From Pseudomonas sp. P818 (GTDB lineage: Bacteria; Pseudomonadota; Gammaproteobacteria; Pseudomonadales; Pseudomonadaceae): 64,000 nt of DNA. The notes beneath the pieces were generated by a model. That model was not told the DNA's origin, did no database searches, and saw nothing but the letters and a program-made list of their open reading frames with translations. Positions 1 to 11,034 of the stretch are shown here, piece after piece. The translations under genes were made by a program, and so were the position numbers. The stretch spans positions 372,001 through 436,000 of the forward strand of contig NZ_ATKM01000011.1 of the NCBI RefSeq assembly GCF_000418555.1, written 5' to 3'. The stretch's first letter is position 1, and every line of letters starts with the position of its first letter.

Positions 1-1
1 G

Positions 2-1987
2 GGCTCCGGCGGTGGCATGCTCGGTGCCAGCCTGGGGGATCTGGCCGTGCATGCGCTGAACGTGCAGGGCAGTACGCTGGTGTTCCTGGCGTTGTTCCTG
101 TTTGGCCTGACGGTGTTCACCGATTTGTCCTGGTTCCGCGTGATGGACCTGACGGGCAAGATCACCCTCGATCTGATCGAGCTGATTCACGGCGCCATTA
201 CCGGTTGGTGGAATGCCCGCAACGAGCGCAAGCAGATGAAAATCCAGCTGCGTGAGCTGGACGAGCGGGTTACCGAAGTGGCGGCGCCAGTGGTGTCTGA
301 TCGTCGCGAGCAGGCCAAGGTCAAGGAGCGCCTGATCGAGCGCGAAGAGTCACTCAGCAAGCACATGAGCGAGCGCGAAAAGCGTCCAGCACCGGTTATC
401 ACGCCTCCAGCGCCGCCCAAGGCAGCTGAGCCGAGCAAGCGTGTACTCAAGGAGAAGCAGGCTCCCTTGTTCGTCGACACCGCCATCGAAGGCAGCCTGC
501 CGCCGATTTCCATCCTCGATGTCGCCGAGAAGAAGCAGAAGCAGTTCTCCCCCGAGTCGCTGGAGGCCATGTCGCGCCTGCTCGAGATCAAGCTCAAGGA
601 GTTCGGTGTCGATGTCGTGGTCGAGTCCGTGCATCCCGGTCCGGTGATTACCCGTTTCGAAATTCAGCCCGCTGCCGGGGTGAAGGTCAGCCGCATCTCC
701 AACCTGGCCAAGGATCTGGCGCGCTCGATGGCCATGGTCAGCGTGCGCGTGGTTGAGGTGATCCCCGGCAAGACCACCGTGGGCATCGAGGTGCCCAACG
801 AGGATCGTCAGATCGTGCGCTTCTCCGAGGTGCTGTCTTCGAGCGAGTACGACGATGCCAAATCGCCGGTGACTCTGGCGCTGGGGCACGATATCGGCGG
901 TCGCCCGGTGATTGCCGATCTGGCCAAGATGCCGCACCTGCTGGTGGCCGGTACTACCGGTTCCGGTAAGTCGGTGGGGGTCAACGCGATGATCCTGTCG
1001 GTGCTGTTCAAGTCCACGCCGGAAGAGGCGCGGATGATCATGATCGACCCGAAGATGCTCGAGCTGTCGATCTACGAAGGCATCCCGCATTTGCTGTGCC
1101 CGGTAGTCACCGACATGAAGGAGGCGGCCAACGCGCTGCGCTGGTCGGTTGCCGAGATGGAGCGTCGTTACAAGCTGATGGCTGCGATGGGCGTGCGCAA
1201 CCTGGCCGGTTTCAACCGCAAGGTGAAGGATGCCATCGAGGCCGGTACGCCGTTGCATGATCCGCTCTACAAGCGCGAGTCGATGGACGATGAACCGCCG
1301 CACCTGAAAACGCTGCCGACCATCGTCGTGGTCGTCGACGAATTCGCCGACATGATGATGATCGTCGGCAAGAAGGTCGAAGAACTGATCGCACGTATCG
1401 CGCAGAAGGCGCGTGCCGCCGGTATCCACCTGATCCTCGCCACCCAGCGCCCATCGGTGGACGTGATCACTGGCCTGATCAAGGCCAACATCCCCACCCG
1501 CATGGCGTTCCAGGTATCGAGCAAGATCGACTCGCGCACCATTCTCGATCAGGGCGGCGCCGAGCAGCTACTTGGTCACGGTGACATGCTTTATTTGCCG
1601 CCCGGCACCGGTCTGCCGATTCGCGTGCACGGTGCCTTCGTATCCGATGACGAAGTGCATCGCGTGGTCGAGGCCTGGAAGCAGCGCGGTGCGCCGGACT
1701 ACATCGAGGACATCCTCGCCGGGGTCGAGGAGGGCGGCAGCGGCTTCGAAGGTGGCGGCGGTGGCGAAGGCGGCGAGGGCAGCGAGGAAGACCCGCTGTA
1801 TGACGAGGCCGTCAATTTCGTGCTGGAAAGCCGCCGCGCCTCCATTTCCGCGGTGCAACGCAAGCTGAAGATTGGCTACAACCGCGCCGCGCGCATGATC
1901 GAGGCGATGGAGATGGCTGGCGTGGTCAGCTCGATGAATACCAACGGTTCGCGCGAGGTACTCGCGCCCGGTTCATCACGTGACTGA
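2..1987 (+). CDS. ftsK: DNA translocase FtsK, 5' end outside the window
   Basis: Septum-anchored double-stranded DNA pump that clears and aligns chromosome termini at division. The frame is open from base 2, so the N-terminal membrane part begins before the window; the first visible residues include a last hydrophobic segment (about 60-150). A charged, proline-rich linker follows, then the RecA-like motor: Walker A GTTGSGKS near 950-975 and Walker [10 protein letters not shown] near 1325-1350. After a glycine/glutamate-rich spacer (about 1730-1790), the C-terminal winged-helix gamma domain (1795-1980), which reads KOPS and contacts XerD, is complete. lolA and rarA follow, the usual order in Pseudomonas. 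Identification is firm; only the true start cannot be given. Confidence 0.97.
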   Translation, partial: GSGGGMLGASLGDLAVHALNVQGSTLVFLALFLFGLTVFTDLSWFRVMDLTGKITLDLIELIHGAITGWWNARNERKQMKIQLRELDERVTEVAAPVVSDRREQAKVKERLIEREESLSKHMSEREKRPAPVITPPAPPKAAEPSKRVLKEKQAPLFVDTAIEGSLPPISILDVAEKKQKQFSPESLEAMSRLLEIKLKEFGVDVVVESVHPGPVITRFEIQPAAGVKVSRISNLAKDLARSMAMVSVRVVEVIPGKTTVGIEVPNEDRQIVRFSEVLSSSEYDDAKSPVTLALGHDIGGRPVIADLAKMPHLLVAGTTGSGKSVGVNAMILSVLFKSTPEEARMIMIDPKMLELSIYEGIPHLLCPVVTDMKEAANALRWSVAEMERRYKLMAAMGVRNLAGFNRKVKDAIEAGTPLHDPLYKRESMDDEPPHLKTLPTIVVVVDEFADMMMIVGKKVEELIARIAQKARAAGIHLILATQRPSVDVITGLIKANIPTRMAFQVSSKIDSRTILDQGGAEQLLGHGDMLYLPPGTGLPIRVHGAFVSDDEVHRVVEAWKQRGAPDYIEDILAGVEEGGSGFEGGGGGEGGEGSEEDPLYDEAVNFVLESRRASISAVQRKLKIGYNRAARMIEAMEMAGVVSSMNTNGSREVLAPGSSRD

Positions 1988-2112
1988 GTGTTGCGCGCCG
2001 CGGATAAACCGCTGAATTCGCGGTCTACAGGATTCACGGCAGCTCAGAGGCTGCCGAGCAGTGCGGGGTGCGGAGTCGCCTCGTCATTCTCATACGGACT
2101 CAAGGGGTTTAT

Positions 2113-2739
2113 ATGCGTGTTATTCGCCTGCTGATGCTGGCTGCTCTGAGCTTTACCCTGCTAACCGCCCAGGCTGACGAAGAGGCGGCCACCAAGCGCC
2201 TGACCGAACTGCTCAATCAGGCGCAGACCATCAACGCCCGTTTTTCCCAGCTGACCCTGGATGCCAGCGGCACCCAGCTGCAGGAGACCGCCGGCGAGCT
2301 GGTGCTCAAACGCCCAGGGCTGTTCCGCTGGCACACCGATCAGCCGATGGAACAGCTGCTGGTGTCGAACGGCGAAAAGGTCTGGCTGTATGATCCGGAC
2401 CTGGAGCAAGTCACCATCCAGACCCTCGATCAACGCCTGACCCACACCCCGGCTCTGCTGCTCTCGGGCGATGTGTCGCAGATCCGCGAGAATTTCGAGA
2501 TTGACTACAAGGAAGGCGGCAGCGTGGTCGACTTCATCCTCAAGCCCAAGGCCAAGGACAGCCTGTTCGACAGCCTGCGCTTGTCGTTCCGCAATCGCAT
2601 GCTCAACGACATGCAGCTGATCGACAGCATCGGCCAGCGCACCAACATCCTGTTCCTCAATGTGAAGATGAACGAGCCGGTCGATGACGGCCAGTTCACC
2701 TTCGACATTCCGGAAGGCGCGGACGTCATCCAGGAGTAA
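2113..2739 (+). CDS. lolA: Outer-membrane lipoprotein carrier protein LolA
   Basis: Periplasmic chaperone that takes lipoproteins from LolCDE to LolB. The ATG at 2113 is chosen because it is preceded by AAGGGG and gives a clean signal peptide (about 21 residues, ending AQA before DEEAATK). A GTG 45 bases upstream in the same frame would put a charged stretch in front of the signal sequence. The 208-residue length and the LolA pattern (RFSQ near the mature N-terminus, the [13 protein letters not shown] segment, FDIPEGADV at the end) fit the family. rarA starts three bases after the stop, so the two are probably co-transcribed. Confidence 0.95.
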   Translation: MRVIRLLMLAALSFTLLTAQADEEAATKRLTELLNQAQTINARFSQLTLDASGTQLQETAGELVLKRPGLFRWHTDQPMEQLLVSNGEKVWLYDPDLEQVTIQTLDQRLTHTPALLLSGDVSQIRENFEIDYKEGGSVVDFILKPKAKDSLFDSLRLSFRNRMLNDMQLIDSIGQRTNILFLNVKMNEPVDDGQFTFDIPEGADVIQE

Positions 2740-2742
2740 CGC

Positions 2743-4068
2743 GTGGATCTGTTCGGTCGCCAACCCGTCGCGCAGCCCCTGGCTGCGCGTTTGCGTGCTA
2801 CCAGCCTGGACGAGTACGTCGGCCAGGAGCACGTGCTGGGGCCGGGCAAACCGCTGCGTGAGGCGCTGGAGCAGGGCGCCTTGCATTCGATGATCTTCTG
2901 GGGGCCGCCCGGTGTGGGCAAAACCACCCTGGCGCGCCTGCTGGCCAAGGTCACCGATGCTCATTTCGAGACCATTTCCGCCGTTTTGTCCGGTGTGAAG
3001 GAAATCCGTCAGGCCGTCGAGGTGGCCCAGCAGCATGCGGCGCAGTACGGCCGTCGCACCATCCTCTTCGTCGACGAGGTGCACCGCTTCAACAAGAGCC
3101 AGCAGGACGCCTTTCTGCCCTATGTGGAAGACGGCACGCTGATTTTCATCGGTGCCACCACCGAGAATCCTTCGTTCGAGCTGAACAACGCGCTGCTGTC
3201 GCGCGCCCGCGTCTACGTGCTCAAGAGTCTTGACGAGGCGGCGATGCGCAAGCTGGTCAATCGCGCCTTGACCGATCCGAAAGGCCTGGGCGATCGCCAC
3301 CTCAGCCTGCCGGACGAGGCTTTTCAGATCCTTCTGGCTGCCGCCGATGGCGATGGTCGCCGTCTGCTCAACTTCCTCGAGAATGCCGCCGACCTGGCCG
3401 AGGACGATGGCGAAATCGGGGTGGAGTTGCTGCAGAACCTGCTGGGCGACAGCCGCCGTCGCTTCGACAAGGGCGGCGAGGCGTTCTATGACCAGATTTC
3501 CGCCCTGCACAAGTCGGTGCGCGGCTCCAGCCCTGACGGCGCACTGTACTGGTACGCACGTATGCTCGACGGCGGCTGCGACCCGCTCTATATCGCCCGG
3601 CGTGTGGTGCGCATGGCCAGCGAGGATATCGGCAATGCCGACCCGCGCGCCTTGACCCTGTGCCTCAATGCCTGGGACGTGCAGGAGCGTCTGGGCAGCC
3701 CCGAGGGTGAGCTGGCCGTGGCTCAGGCCATCGTCTATCTGGCCTGTGCGCCGAAAAGTAATGCGGTGTACACGGCGTTCAGGGCGGCGATGCGTGATGC
3801 TGCCGAGCAGGGCTCGCAGGAGGTGCCGCTGCACCTGCGCAATGCCCCGACCAAGCTGATGAAGCAGCTCGGCTATGGCGACGAATACCGCTACGCCCAT
3901 GACGAGCCGGATGCCTACGCGGCGGGGGAGGACTACTTCCCCGAGAATTTACAGCCACGTCAGTACTACGACCCCGTGCCGCGCGGCCTGGAGCTGAAGA
4001 TTCGTGACAAGCTGCAGCATCTGCGCAATCTGGACGCTACAAGCGCCAGGCAGAGGAGAAAATCATGA
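2743..4068 (+). CDS. rarA: Replication-associated recombination protein A (AAA+ ATPase)
   Basis: RarA/MgsA (441 aa) is an AAA+ clamp-loader-like ATPase acting at stalled or broken replication forks. Walker A is GPPGVGKT at about residues 54-61; Walker [11 protein letters not shown] and sensor-1 GATTENPSF follow; the C-terminal MgsA tetramerisation domain ([18 protein letters not shown] onward) is complete. The start is a GTG (2743) three bases after lolA, with GGAG overlapping the lolA stop. Its own stop overlaps the crcB start (ATGA), so lolA-rarA-crcB look translationally linked. No defects seen. Confidence 0.96.
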   Translation: MDLFGRQPVAQPLAARLRATSLDEYVGQEHVLGPGKPLREALEQGALHSMIFWGPPGVGKTTLARLLAKVTDAHFETISAVLSGVKEIRQAVEVAQQHAAQYGRRTILFVDEVHRFNKSQQDAFLPYVEDGTLIFIGATTENPSFELNNALLSRARVYVLKSLDEAAMRKLVNRALTDPKGLGDRHLSLPDEAFQILLAAADGDGRRLLNFLENAADLAEDDGEIGVELLQNLLGDSRRRFDKGGEAFYDQISALHKSVRGSSPDGALYWYARMLDGGCDPLYIARRVVRMASEDIGNADPRALTLCLNAWDVQERLGSPEGELAVAQAIVYLACAPKSNAVYTAFRAAMRDAAEQGSQEVPLHLRNAPTKLMKQLGYGDEYRYAHDEPDAYAAGEDYFPENLQPRQYYDPVPRGLELKIRDKLQHLRNLDATSARQRRKS

Positions 4069-4445
4069 TCCGTGTGGCGCTTGCCGTAGCTGCAGGAGGG
4101 GCGCTCGGATCGGTGATGCGATTTCTCGTCGCCAGCTGGGTAGCCGGCAACTGGCCGCGGCACTTCTATCTGGGCACCTTTGCCGTCAATGTCCTTGGTT
4201 GCTTGTTGATCGGCCTGCTGTCCGGCTTGTTTCTGACGCGCAGCGACTTGCCTCTGGAGCTGCGTACCGGGCTGATCACCGGCGTACTGGGGGGCTTCAC
4301 CACCTTTTCATCGTTCAGTCTGGAAATCATGAAGCTGCTGGAGGGCGGGCGCGCAACCGAGGCCTTCGGCTATCTGGCTTTCAGTATTGTCGGCGGTTTG
4401 CTGGCGGCCTGGGCCGGTTTGAGCCTGGCCCGATTGGCATCCTGA
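4065..4445 (+). CDS. crcB: Fluoride exporter CrcB/Fluc
   Basis: Small inner-membrane fluoride channel (126 aa, four membrane segments) that works as an antiparallel dimer and lowers cytoplasmic fluoride. Family marks are the N-terminal [10 protein letters not shown], the FxxNxxG-type segment [11 protein letters not shown], and [10 protein letters not shown] in the third helix, which lines the fluoride path. The ATG shares bases with the rarA stop. No fluoride riboswitch is seen upstream, as expected for an internal operon position. Confidence 0.93.
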   Translation: MIRVALAVAAGGALGSVMRFLVASWVAGNWPRHFYLGTFAVNVLGCLLIGLLSGLFLTRSDLPLELRTGLITGVLGGFTTFSSFSLEIMKLLEGGRATEAFGYLAFSIVGGLLAAWAGLSLARLAS

Positions 4446-4514
4446 CCCGCTAAGGCTTTACACTCCACAACCCGCGCCACACTGCTGGCCATCACCATTT
4501 CGCCGTTGTCTTGA

Positions 4515-5804
<1,290 letters not shown>

Positions 5805-5824
5805 GTCTGATCGTTTTGCACGAT

Positions 5825-5854
5825 ACGGGGGTGGCAGTAGCCGCCCCGTTTTTT
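5825..5854 (+). terminator. Intrinsic terminator after serS
   Basis: ACGGGG (5825-5830) pairs with CCCCGT (5844-5849), extended by TGGC/GCC inside, a short AGTA loop, and a run of six T. Good rho-independent shape placed 20 bases after the serS stop. Confidence 0.85.
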
Positions 5855-5971
5855 GGGCGGCAGGCTGGCGATGGCGCAGTCATTACGGCGCGCCCAGGAT
5901 CGGCGTCCATCAGTAGCGCGTATCGCACCTTGCGAGCCAGCCGCTCACATCCCGCTTACGAGGCACGACTC

Positions 5972-7360
5972 ATGCAATTCCTTCCGCTGTTTCACAAGCT
6001 GCAGGATCGCCCGGTACTGGTGATCGGTGGTGGCGAGGTCGCGTTGCGCAAGGCACGCCTGCTGAGCGATGCCGGGGCACGGCTGCGCGTCGTGGCGCCC
6101 GAGGTTCGTAGCGAACTACGGGAGCTGGCCGGGGCCGAAGGTTGTTTCCTGCGTGGCTATGTGAGCGGTGATCTGCAGGGCGTCGCCCTGGTCATCGCCG
6201 CCACCGATGACGAGCCGCTCAACGCACGTATTTCTGCCGAGGCTCAGGCGCAGGGCATTCCGGTCAACGTGGTGGATGCGCCGGCACTGTGCAGCGTGAT
6301 CTTCCCTGCCATCGTCGATCGCTCGCCGCTGATCGTCGCGGTCAGCAGCGGCGGCGATGCGCCGGTGCTGGCCAGGCTGATCCGCGCCAAGATCGAAACC
6401 TGGATTCCGGCCACCTATGGCCAGCTGGCCAACCTTGGCAAGCGCTTCCGTGATCGGGTCAAACAACTGTTTCCCGATGTGCAGCAACGCCGGGTGTTCT
6501 GGGAGGACGTCTTCCAGGGACAGATCGCCGAGAGCGTGTTTGCCGGCAAGCCGGAAGAGGGCGAGCGCCTGCTGGAGGAACGTCTGGCCGGTGCGGCGCC
6601 ACGTGCGCTGGGTGAGGTCTATCTGGTCGGCGCCGGCCCGGGCGATCCCGATCTGCTGACCTTTCGCGCCCTGCGCCTGATGCAGCAAGCCGATGTGGTG
6701 CTCTACGACCGCCTGGTGGCGCCGGCCATCATCGAGCTGTGCCGGCGCGATGCCGAGCGCATCTACGTCGGCAAGCGCCGCGCCGATCATGCCGTGCCGC
6801 AAGAGCAGATCAACCAGCTGCTGATCGACCTGGCGCGCCAGGGCAAGCGCGTGCTGCGCCTGAAGGGCGGCGATCCGTTCATCTTCGGCCGCGGTGGCGA
6901 AGAGATCGAGCAGCTGGCCGCCGAGGACATCCCGTTCCAGGTAGTGCCGGGTATTACCGCGGCCTCCGGTTGCGCGGCCTATGCCGGGATTCCGCTGACC
7001 CATCGCGACCATGCGCAGTCGGTGCGTTTCGTCACCGGTCATCTCAAGGATGGCAGCAGCAACCTGCCCTGGAAGGATCTGGTGGCGCCTGGGCAGACGC
7101 TGGTGTTCTACATGGGCCTGGTCGGGTTATCCGGCATCTGCGAGCAATTGATCGCGCACGGCCGCTCGGGCGCAACGCCCGCGGCGCTGGTGCAGCAGGG
7201 CACTACGCAGAATCAGCGGGTCTTCACCGGTACTCTGGAAACCCTGCCGCAGCTGGTGGCGCAGCACGAAGTGCATGCGCCCACCCTGGTGATAGTCGGA
7301 GAAGTGGTCACCCTGCGGGACAAGCTGGCCTGGTTCGAAGGTGCTCAGGGCAGCCTCTGA
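5972..7360 (+). CDS. cysG: Siroheme synthase CysG (trifunctional)
   Basis: Makes siroheme from uroporphyrinogen III: two SAM methylations to precorrin-2, NAD-dependent oxidation, then iron insertion. The N-terminal half (about 1-210) is the dehydrogenase/ferrochelatase module with [14 protein letters not shown]; the C-terminal half (about 215-460) is the SUMT methyltransferase with [22 protein letters not shown] and [17 protein letters not shown]. The frame stays open upstream into serS, but the family N-terminus [10 protein letters not shown] places the start at 5972 (462 aa). Siroheme feeds sulfite and nitrite reductases. Confidence 0.95.
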   Translation: MQFLPLFHKLQDRPVLVIGGGEVALRKARLLSDAGARLRVVAPEVRSELRELAGAEGCFLRGYVSGDLQGVALVIAATDDEPLNARISAEAQAQGIPVNVVDAPALCSVIFPAIVDRSPLIVAVSSGGDAPVLARLIRAKIETWIPATYGQLANLGKRFRDRVKQLFPDVQQRRVFWEDVFQGQIAESVFAGKPEEGERLLEERLAGAAPRALGEVYLVGAGPGDPDLLTFRALRLMQQADVVLYDRLVAPAIIELCRRDAERIYVGKRRADHAVPQEQINQLLIDLARQGKRVLRLKGGDPFIFGRGGEEIEQLAAEDIPFQVVPGITAASGCAAYAGIPLTHRDHAQSVRFVTGHLKDGSSNLPWKDLVAPGQTLVFYMGLVGLSGICEQLIAHGRSGATPAALVQQGTTQNQRVFTGTLETLPQLVAQHEVHAPTLVIVGEVVTLRDKLAWFEGAQGSL

Positions 7361-7365
7361 CGCAG

Positions 7366-7438
7366 GTAGGGTGGATCGCACTTCATCGATCCACCGCGGT
7401 CGGGCATCGGTGGATGAAAAAAGCGTCATCCACCCTAC
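7366..7438. repeat. Inverted repeat with ends GTAGGGTGGAT / ATCCACCCTAC
   Basis: An 11-base perfect inverted repeat (7366-7376 and 7428-7438) flanks inner copies of ATCCACC / GGTGGAT. It sits between the convergent cysG and hydroquinone reductase genes and could fold into a cruciform or act as a bidirectional terminator. GTAGGGTGGAT-type units occur as dispersed intergenic repeats in several Pseudomonas genomes (general knowledge); no second copy was noticed in this window. Confidence 0.6.
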
Positions 7439-7441
7439 GAC

Positions 7442-8449
7442 CTAGCTTTCAGCTTTTTGCCACACACCCTTGCCCGGCAGGCGCTGGCGGTCATGCGCGC
7501 GGGTGAAGTCCTGCTGCGGCCCCTTGGGGATCACCCCGGTCGGATTGATCGTGGCGTGGCTGGCGTAGTAGTGCGACTTGATATGGGTGAAGTCCACTGT
7601 CTCGGCGATCCCCGGCCACTGATACAGCTCGCGCAGCCAGTTGGACAGGTTCGGGTAGTCCTCGATGCGCCGCAGGTTGCACTTGAAGTGGCCGTGGTAG
7701 ACGGCATCGAAGCGGATCAGCGTGGTGAACAGGCGGATGTCGGCCTCGGTCAGGTATTCACCGGCCAGATATCGATTGTTGTCCAGGAGTGCTTCCAGCT
7801 CATCGAGCATGGCGAACAGCTCGTCGAAGGCTTCTTCGTAGGCTTCCTGGGTGGTGGCGAAGCCGGCCCTGTAGACGCCGTTGTTCACCGCCGGGTAGAT
7901 ACGCTCGTTGAGCTGGTCGATACGTTCGCGTAGCGGCTCCGGGTAGAAGTCCAGGTCATTACCGGTCAGGCCATCGAAGGCGCTGTTGAACATGCGGATG
8001 ATTTCCGCCGACTCGTTGCTGACGATGCCGCCGCTCTGTGTGTCCCAGAGTGTCGGCACGGTGACGCGGCCGCTGTAGTGGGGATCGTCGGCCGTGTAGC
8101 GCTGGTGCATGTAGCTGAGGTTGTCGAGACGGTCGCCGCTGGAGCCGAAGTTGCGGTCGAAGGTCCAGCCGTGCTCGCGCATCAGCCAACTGACCACGGA
8201 TACGTCGATCAAGGATTCCAGACCCTTGAGCTTGCGCAGGATCAGGGTACGGTGAGCCCAGGGGCAGGCCAGCGAGACATACAGGTGATAGCGTCCGGCT
8301 TCGGCCTTGAAACCGCCGTCGCCACTCGGGCCGGCGCTGCCGTCGGCGGTTACCCAGTTGCGGCGTTGCGCGCTTTCGCGTTGGAAGCGGCCACTGTCGC
8401 CGGTGTCGTACCACTGGTCGTGCCAGCGTCCATCGATCAGCAAACCCAT
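7442..8449 (-). CDS. yqjG: Glutathionyl-hydroquinone reductase (YqjG/ECM4-type, Xi-class GST)
   Basis: 335-aa Xi-class glutathione transferase that reduces glutathionyl-(hydro)quinones. The thioredoxin-like domain has the catalytic SLACPWAHR motif (Cys near residue 62), which separates this class from Ser/Tyr GSTs; the helical C-terminal domain carries LTEADIRLFTTLIRFDAVY and the late motif YYASHATINPTGVIPKGP. Length and order match the E. coli YqjG family. Monocistronic, convergent with cysG. Confidence 0.9.
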   Translation of the reverse strand: MGLLIDGRWHDQWYDTGDSGRFQRESAQRRNWVTADGSAGPSGDGGFKAEAGRYHLYVSLACPWAHRTLILRKLKGLESLIDVSVVSWLMREHGWTFDRNFGSSGDRLDNLSYMHQRYTADDPHYSGRVTVPTLWDTQSGGIVSNESAEIIRMFNSAFDGLTGNDLDFYPEPLRERIDQLNERIYPAVNNGVYRAGFATTQEAYEEAFDELFAMLDELEALLDNNRYLAGEYLTEADIRLFTTLIRFDAVYHGHFKCNLRRIEDYPNLSNWLRELYQWPGIAETVDFTHIKSHYYASHATINPTGVIPKGPQQDFTRAHDRQRLPGKGVWQKAES

Positions 8450-8523
8450 AACGCTTGCCTCCGTTCTTGAGTGAACCTGGAGTCTAGCGCCATGGGGTCG
8501 ATTGAAAGGTGGAAAAAGCTGGC

Positions 8524-9519
8524 TTAATCAATCGGCTGATTGGATCGAAGTCGGGCATCCCAGCGCTGCCGGGCCTGTTCGAAAGCCTGCTCGCGCGGCA
8601 TGCCCAGCCCTCGTAACGCGACGGCCATGGTGGCAACGACAGCCAGCTGGCCGTAGGCATCTTCGCGCTCGCCGCGCCAGAAGGCGCTCAGAACGGTCGG
8701 GTCGAGCTGTTCCGGTTTGACGTGACGCTGCGCCGAAAGCGCCGGCCATTCCTCGTCCCAGTCCTCGCCATCGCGGGTGCCGTACAGGTGGCAGGCCGCG
8801 TCCGGGTTCGCTTCGATCTCGCCGCCTTCGCCCTTGATGACGATGGCAGGGTCGCCGAGCAGGCGGCTGGCTTCGCGGTGCACGGCCTGGTAGCCAGGAT
8901 GGAAGATGCTCTGCAGCCCGCAGCTGGCGCTCAGCGGGTTGATGATGCGCGCCAGAGAGTGAATCGGCGAGCGCAGGCCCAGCGTGTTGCGCAGATCGAT
9001 CATGCGCTGCAGTGCCGGCATCCAGTCGCCCAGGTAGCTGTAGGCCAGGCCATGTTGATCGAGCGCCGTTGCCACGCTCTGCCAGTCGCGGCAGCAGGGG
9101 ATATCCAGCTCTGCCAGCAGCTGTTCGCTATACAGGCGCCCTGCGGTGTGGGCCCCACCGCCGTGCATGAAGATGCGCACGCCGCTGGCGGCCAGCGCCT
9201 TGGCCGCCAGCAGGTACCAGGGCAGGTGACGCTTCTTGCCGGCGTAGCTGGGCCAGTCCAGATCGACCCTGATGCCGGGTGCGGCCAGTCGTGAGCGGAT
9301 GGCTTCGGTAAAACCGGCGAGCTCCTCCGCGCTTTCTTCCTTGTGCCTCAACAGCATCAGGAAGGCGCCGAGCTGGGTGTCCTCGACCTTGTCGTCGAGC
9401 AGCATGCCCATGGCTTCGTGGGCTTCCTCGCGGGTCAGGCCGCGCGCGCCGCGTTTGCCCTTGCCGAGAATGCGCACGAACTGGGCGAAAGGATGTTCGG
9501 CGGGCGTGATCAGGTTCAT
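8524..9519 (-). CDS. ybiB: TrpD2/YbiB family protein (glycosyltransferase-fold nucleic-acid binder)
   Basis: 331 aa with the anthranilate phosphoribosyltransferase fold: N-terminal helices (LTREEAHEAMGMLLDDKVEDTQLGAFLMLLRHK) and a Rossmann-like domain. The exact PRPP motif of TrpD is replaced (FMHGGGAHTAGR). In E. coli YbiB, this branch binds nucleic acid without anthranilate activity (family knowledge), so it should not be called trpD. The ATG overlaps the tusE stop (ATGA), making it the last gene of the tus operon. Confidence 0.85.
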   Translation of the reverse strand: MNLITPAEHPFAQFVRILGKGKRGARGLTREEAHEAMGMLLDDKVEDTQLGAFLMLLRHKEESAEELAGFTEAIRSRLAAPGIRVDLDWPSYAGKKRHLPWYLLAAKALAASGVRIFMHGGGAHTAGRLYSEQLLAELDIPCCRDWQSVATALDQHGLAYSYLGDWMPALQRMIDLRNTLGLRSPIHSLARIINPLSASCGLQSIFHPGYQAVHREASRLLGDPAIVIKGEGGEIEANPDAACHLYGTRDGEDWDEEWPALSAQRHVKPEQLDPTVLSAFWRGEREDAYGQLAVVATMAVALRGLGMPREQAFEQARQRWDARLRSNQPID

Positions 9520-9851
9520 AGGCAGTTGGTCGGTTTCGGCAGGCCGGCGAGCTTGGCGGCGAGTTTGGCGGGCGTGCCCTTGAACAGGCGGTTGAGGTGC
9601 AGGCTGTTGCCCTTGTCCGGGCCGAGCTTGAGCGCCACGTACTTGATCAGGGGGCGATTGGCCGGCGACAACTGGAACTCATCGTAGAAGGCACGCAGCA
9701 GGTCGAGAATTTCCCAGTGCTCATCGCTCAGTTGCAGCTCTTCGGCGGCGGCCAGCGCTTCGGCAACCGGGTGCGACCAGTCTTGCAGGTCGACCAGGTA
9801 GCCATCCTTGTCCAGGGCGATTTCGCGTCCGGCGACATTTAGGATACTCAT
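9516..9851 (-). CDS. tusE: Sulfur-relay protein TusE/DsrC
   Basis: Accepts persulfide sulfur from TusBCD and hands it to MnmA for 2-thiouridine in the tRNA wobble position. 111 aa, starting MSILNVAGRE; the start is set by family length and by overlap with the tusB stop. The essential Cys is penultimate (C110 in PKPTNCL), as in TusE/DsrC. It lies between tusB and the trpD2 gene. Confidence 0.93.
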   Translation of the reverse strand: MSILNVAGREIALDKDGYLVDLQDWSHPVAEALAAAEELQLSDEHWEILDLLRAFYDEFQLSPANRPLIKYVALKLGPDKGNSLHLNRLFKGTPAKLAAKLAGLPKPTNCL

Positions 9852-10147
9852 AGCCAGCTGTTGACCTTGGCGTAGCGGGTGCAGAGCTCGACGAATGCCT
9901 GGTAATCCACGGCGCTCACGCGCTCGGGCGCCTGCAGGCCGCGTGCGGCGAGGTCCTCGTCCAGGGCATAGAGCGCGACGCTGGTGGGCATCAGTTGCAG
10001 CGCCTGCAGGTTGGCAGTGTCGGGTTGCAGGGCGTAGACCGCATCGCCACTGAGCAGCAGTGCGTCGTCGGCGCCCAGCAGGCGCAGGCAACTGGCCAGG
10101 CGGCTGTCGGCGAACGGCGAGTGGGAAAGGATATGCAGGGTGGCCAT
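9848..10147 (-). CDS. tusB: Sulfur-relay protein TusB/DsrH
   Basis: 99-aa subunit of the TusBCD hexamer that moves sulfur from TusA to TusE. The N-terminus MATLHILSHSP and the C-terminal KVNSWL are typical for the Pseudomonas DsrH branch. It is the least conserved of the three and has no catalytic cysteine motif of its own. The stop overlaps tusE and the start abuts tusC; the run of tusD-C-B-E is one operon. Confidence 0.88.
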   Translation of the reverse strand: MATLHILSHSPFADSRLASCLRLLGADDALLLSGDAVYALQPDTANLQALQLMPTSVALYALDEDLAARGLQAPERVSAVDYQAFVELCTRYAKVNSWL

Positions 10148-10506
10148 CAGAGGGTGATCACCTGGTCGTAACGGTCGAGGAGGGCGGTCAGCTCGCTGTC
10201 GTCGAGGCGCTGTACCGCGATATTCAATGCGGTGGCGCCGAGTCCGCGCTCGGCCAGGCTGCGCTGGCTGGCGTACAGAGCCTCCACGCCGAACATCGGC
10301 AGGGCCTGCAGATTGGCGCCGAGGTCCTTCTGCTGCAGATTGCCGGGCTGCTGGTGCGTGCTCAGCTGGAACACGCCATCGTCGAGAAACAGCATGCCGA
10401 TGGGCAAGTCGAAGGCGCCGCCGGCCAGGGCGATGTCCAGTGCCTCGCGCGCGCCGGGGCCGCTCCAGGGCGCCTGGCGGCTGATGATCAACAGCGACTT
10501 GCTCAT
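10147..10506 (-). CDS. tusC: Sulfur-relay protein TusC/DsrF
   Basis: 119-aa DsrE/F-fold subunit of TusBCD. MSKSLLIISRQAPWSG and ALDIALAGGAFDLPIGMLFLDDGV are the DsrF signature strand-helix unit. The start is directly downstream of the tusD stop, and the stop codon overlaps the tusB start. Confidence 0.9.
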   Translation of the reverse strand: MSKSLLIISRQAPWSGPGAREALDIALAGGAFDLPIGMLFLDDGVFQLSTHQQPGNLQQKDLGANLQALPMFGVEALYASQRSLAERGLGATALNIAVQRLDDSELTALLDRYDQVITL

Positions 10507-10899
10507 TCAGTGGCCTCCGAAGCAGATCAGGCGGTCGGCCTGCTGCGCCGCTTCATGCAATTGGCCGAGGCCGGAAAGCTCCCACGGGGCCTGCAGATTG
10601 GCCGCCGGGCGCGTATAGCGCTGCGCCTCTTCGTCGTTGAGTACGCCACGACGCAGGGCGGCAGCGATGCAGACTACCGCGTCGAGTTCATTGGCTGTGA
10701 CGAATTCGCGCCACTCTCGGGGCAGATCCAGCTCGTCCTGTGGGCTCACGACATTGCTGGCAGCACTGTGCACGCCGTCCTGGTAGAAGAACAGGCGAAC
10801 GATTTCGTGGCCGCCGTCCAACGCCGCCTGGGCGAAACGCAGCGCGCGACGCGAGGCAGGCAGGTGTGGGGCGGCGAACAGGGCGATGGCAAACTTCAT
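10507..10899 (-). CDS. tusD: Sulfur-relay protein TusD/DsrE
   Basis: 130-aa subunit carrying the active cysteine of TusBCD, seen in AVVCIAAALRRGV. A longer in-frame reading exists upstream, but the family N-terminus MKFAIALFAAP fixes the start at 10899. First gene of the tusD-tusC-tusB-tusE-trpD2 operon. The C-terminal ADRLICFGG is the usual end of DsrE-fold proteins. Confidence 0.92.
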   Translation of the reverse strand: MKFAIALFAAPHLPASRRALRFAQAALDGGHEIVRLFFYQDGVHSAASNVVSPQDELDLPREWREFVTANELDAVVCIAAALRRGVLNDEEAQRYTRPAANLQAPWELSGLGQLHEAAQQADRLICFGGH

Positions 10900-10991
10900 G
10901 GAGCGTCCGGTTAGGCAAAACTGGGGCAATGATAAGGCCAGGGTGCCCGGCAAACAAAGAATCACTGCAGCGAGGCAAAGCAGGCGGGCAA

Positions 10992-11014
10992 GAAAAAGCC
11001 CGCCGAAGCGGGCT
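10992..11014 (-). terminator. Intrinsic terminator after the BI-1 gene
   Basis: On the minus strand AGCCCGC (from 11014) pairs with GCGGGCT over a TTCG tetraloop, followed by five T. It ends 20 bases past the stop of the membrane protein gene at 11035. Confidence 0.88.
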
Positions 11015-11034
11015 CGAAGGGGGACGAAACGCTA

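Noticed and set aside
2161-3900. Long minus-strand open frame (579 codons) opposite lolA and rarA
   Set aside because: Mirror of high-GC coding DNA; rarA and lolA on the plus strand have full family motifs, and the reverse product has no recognisable features.
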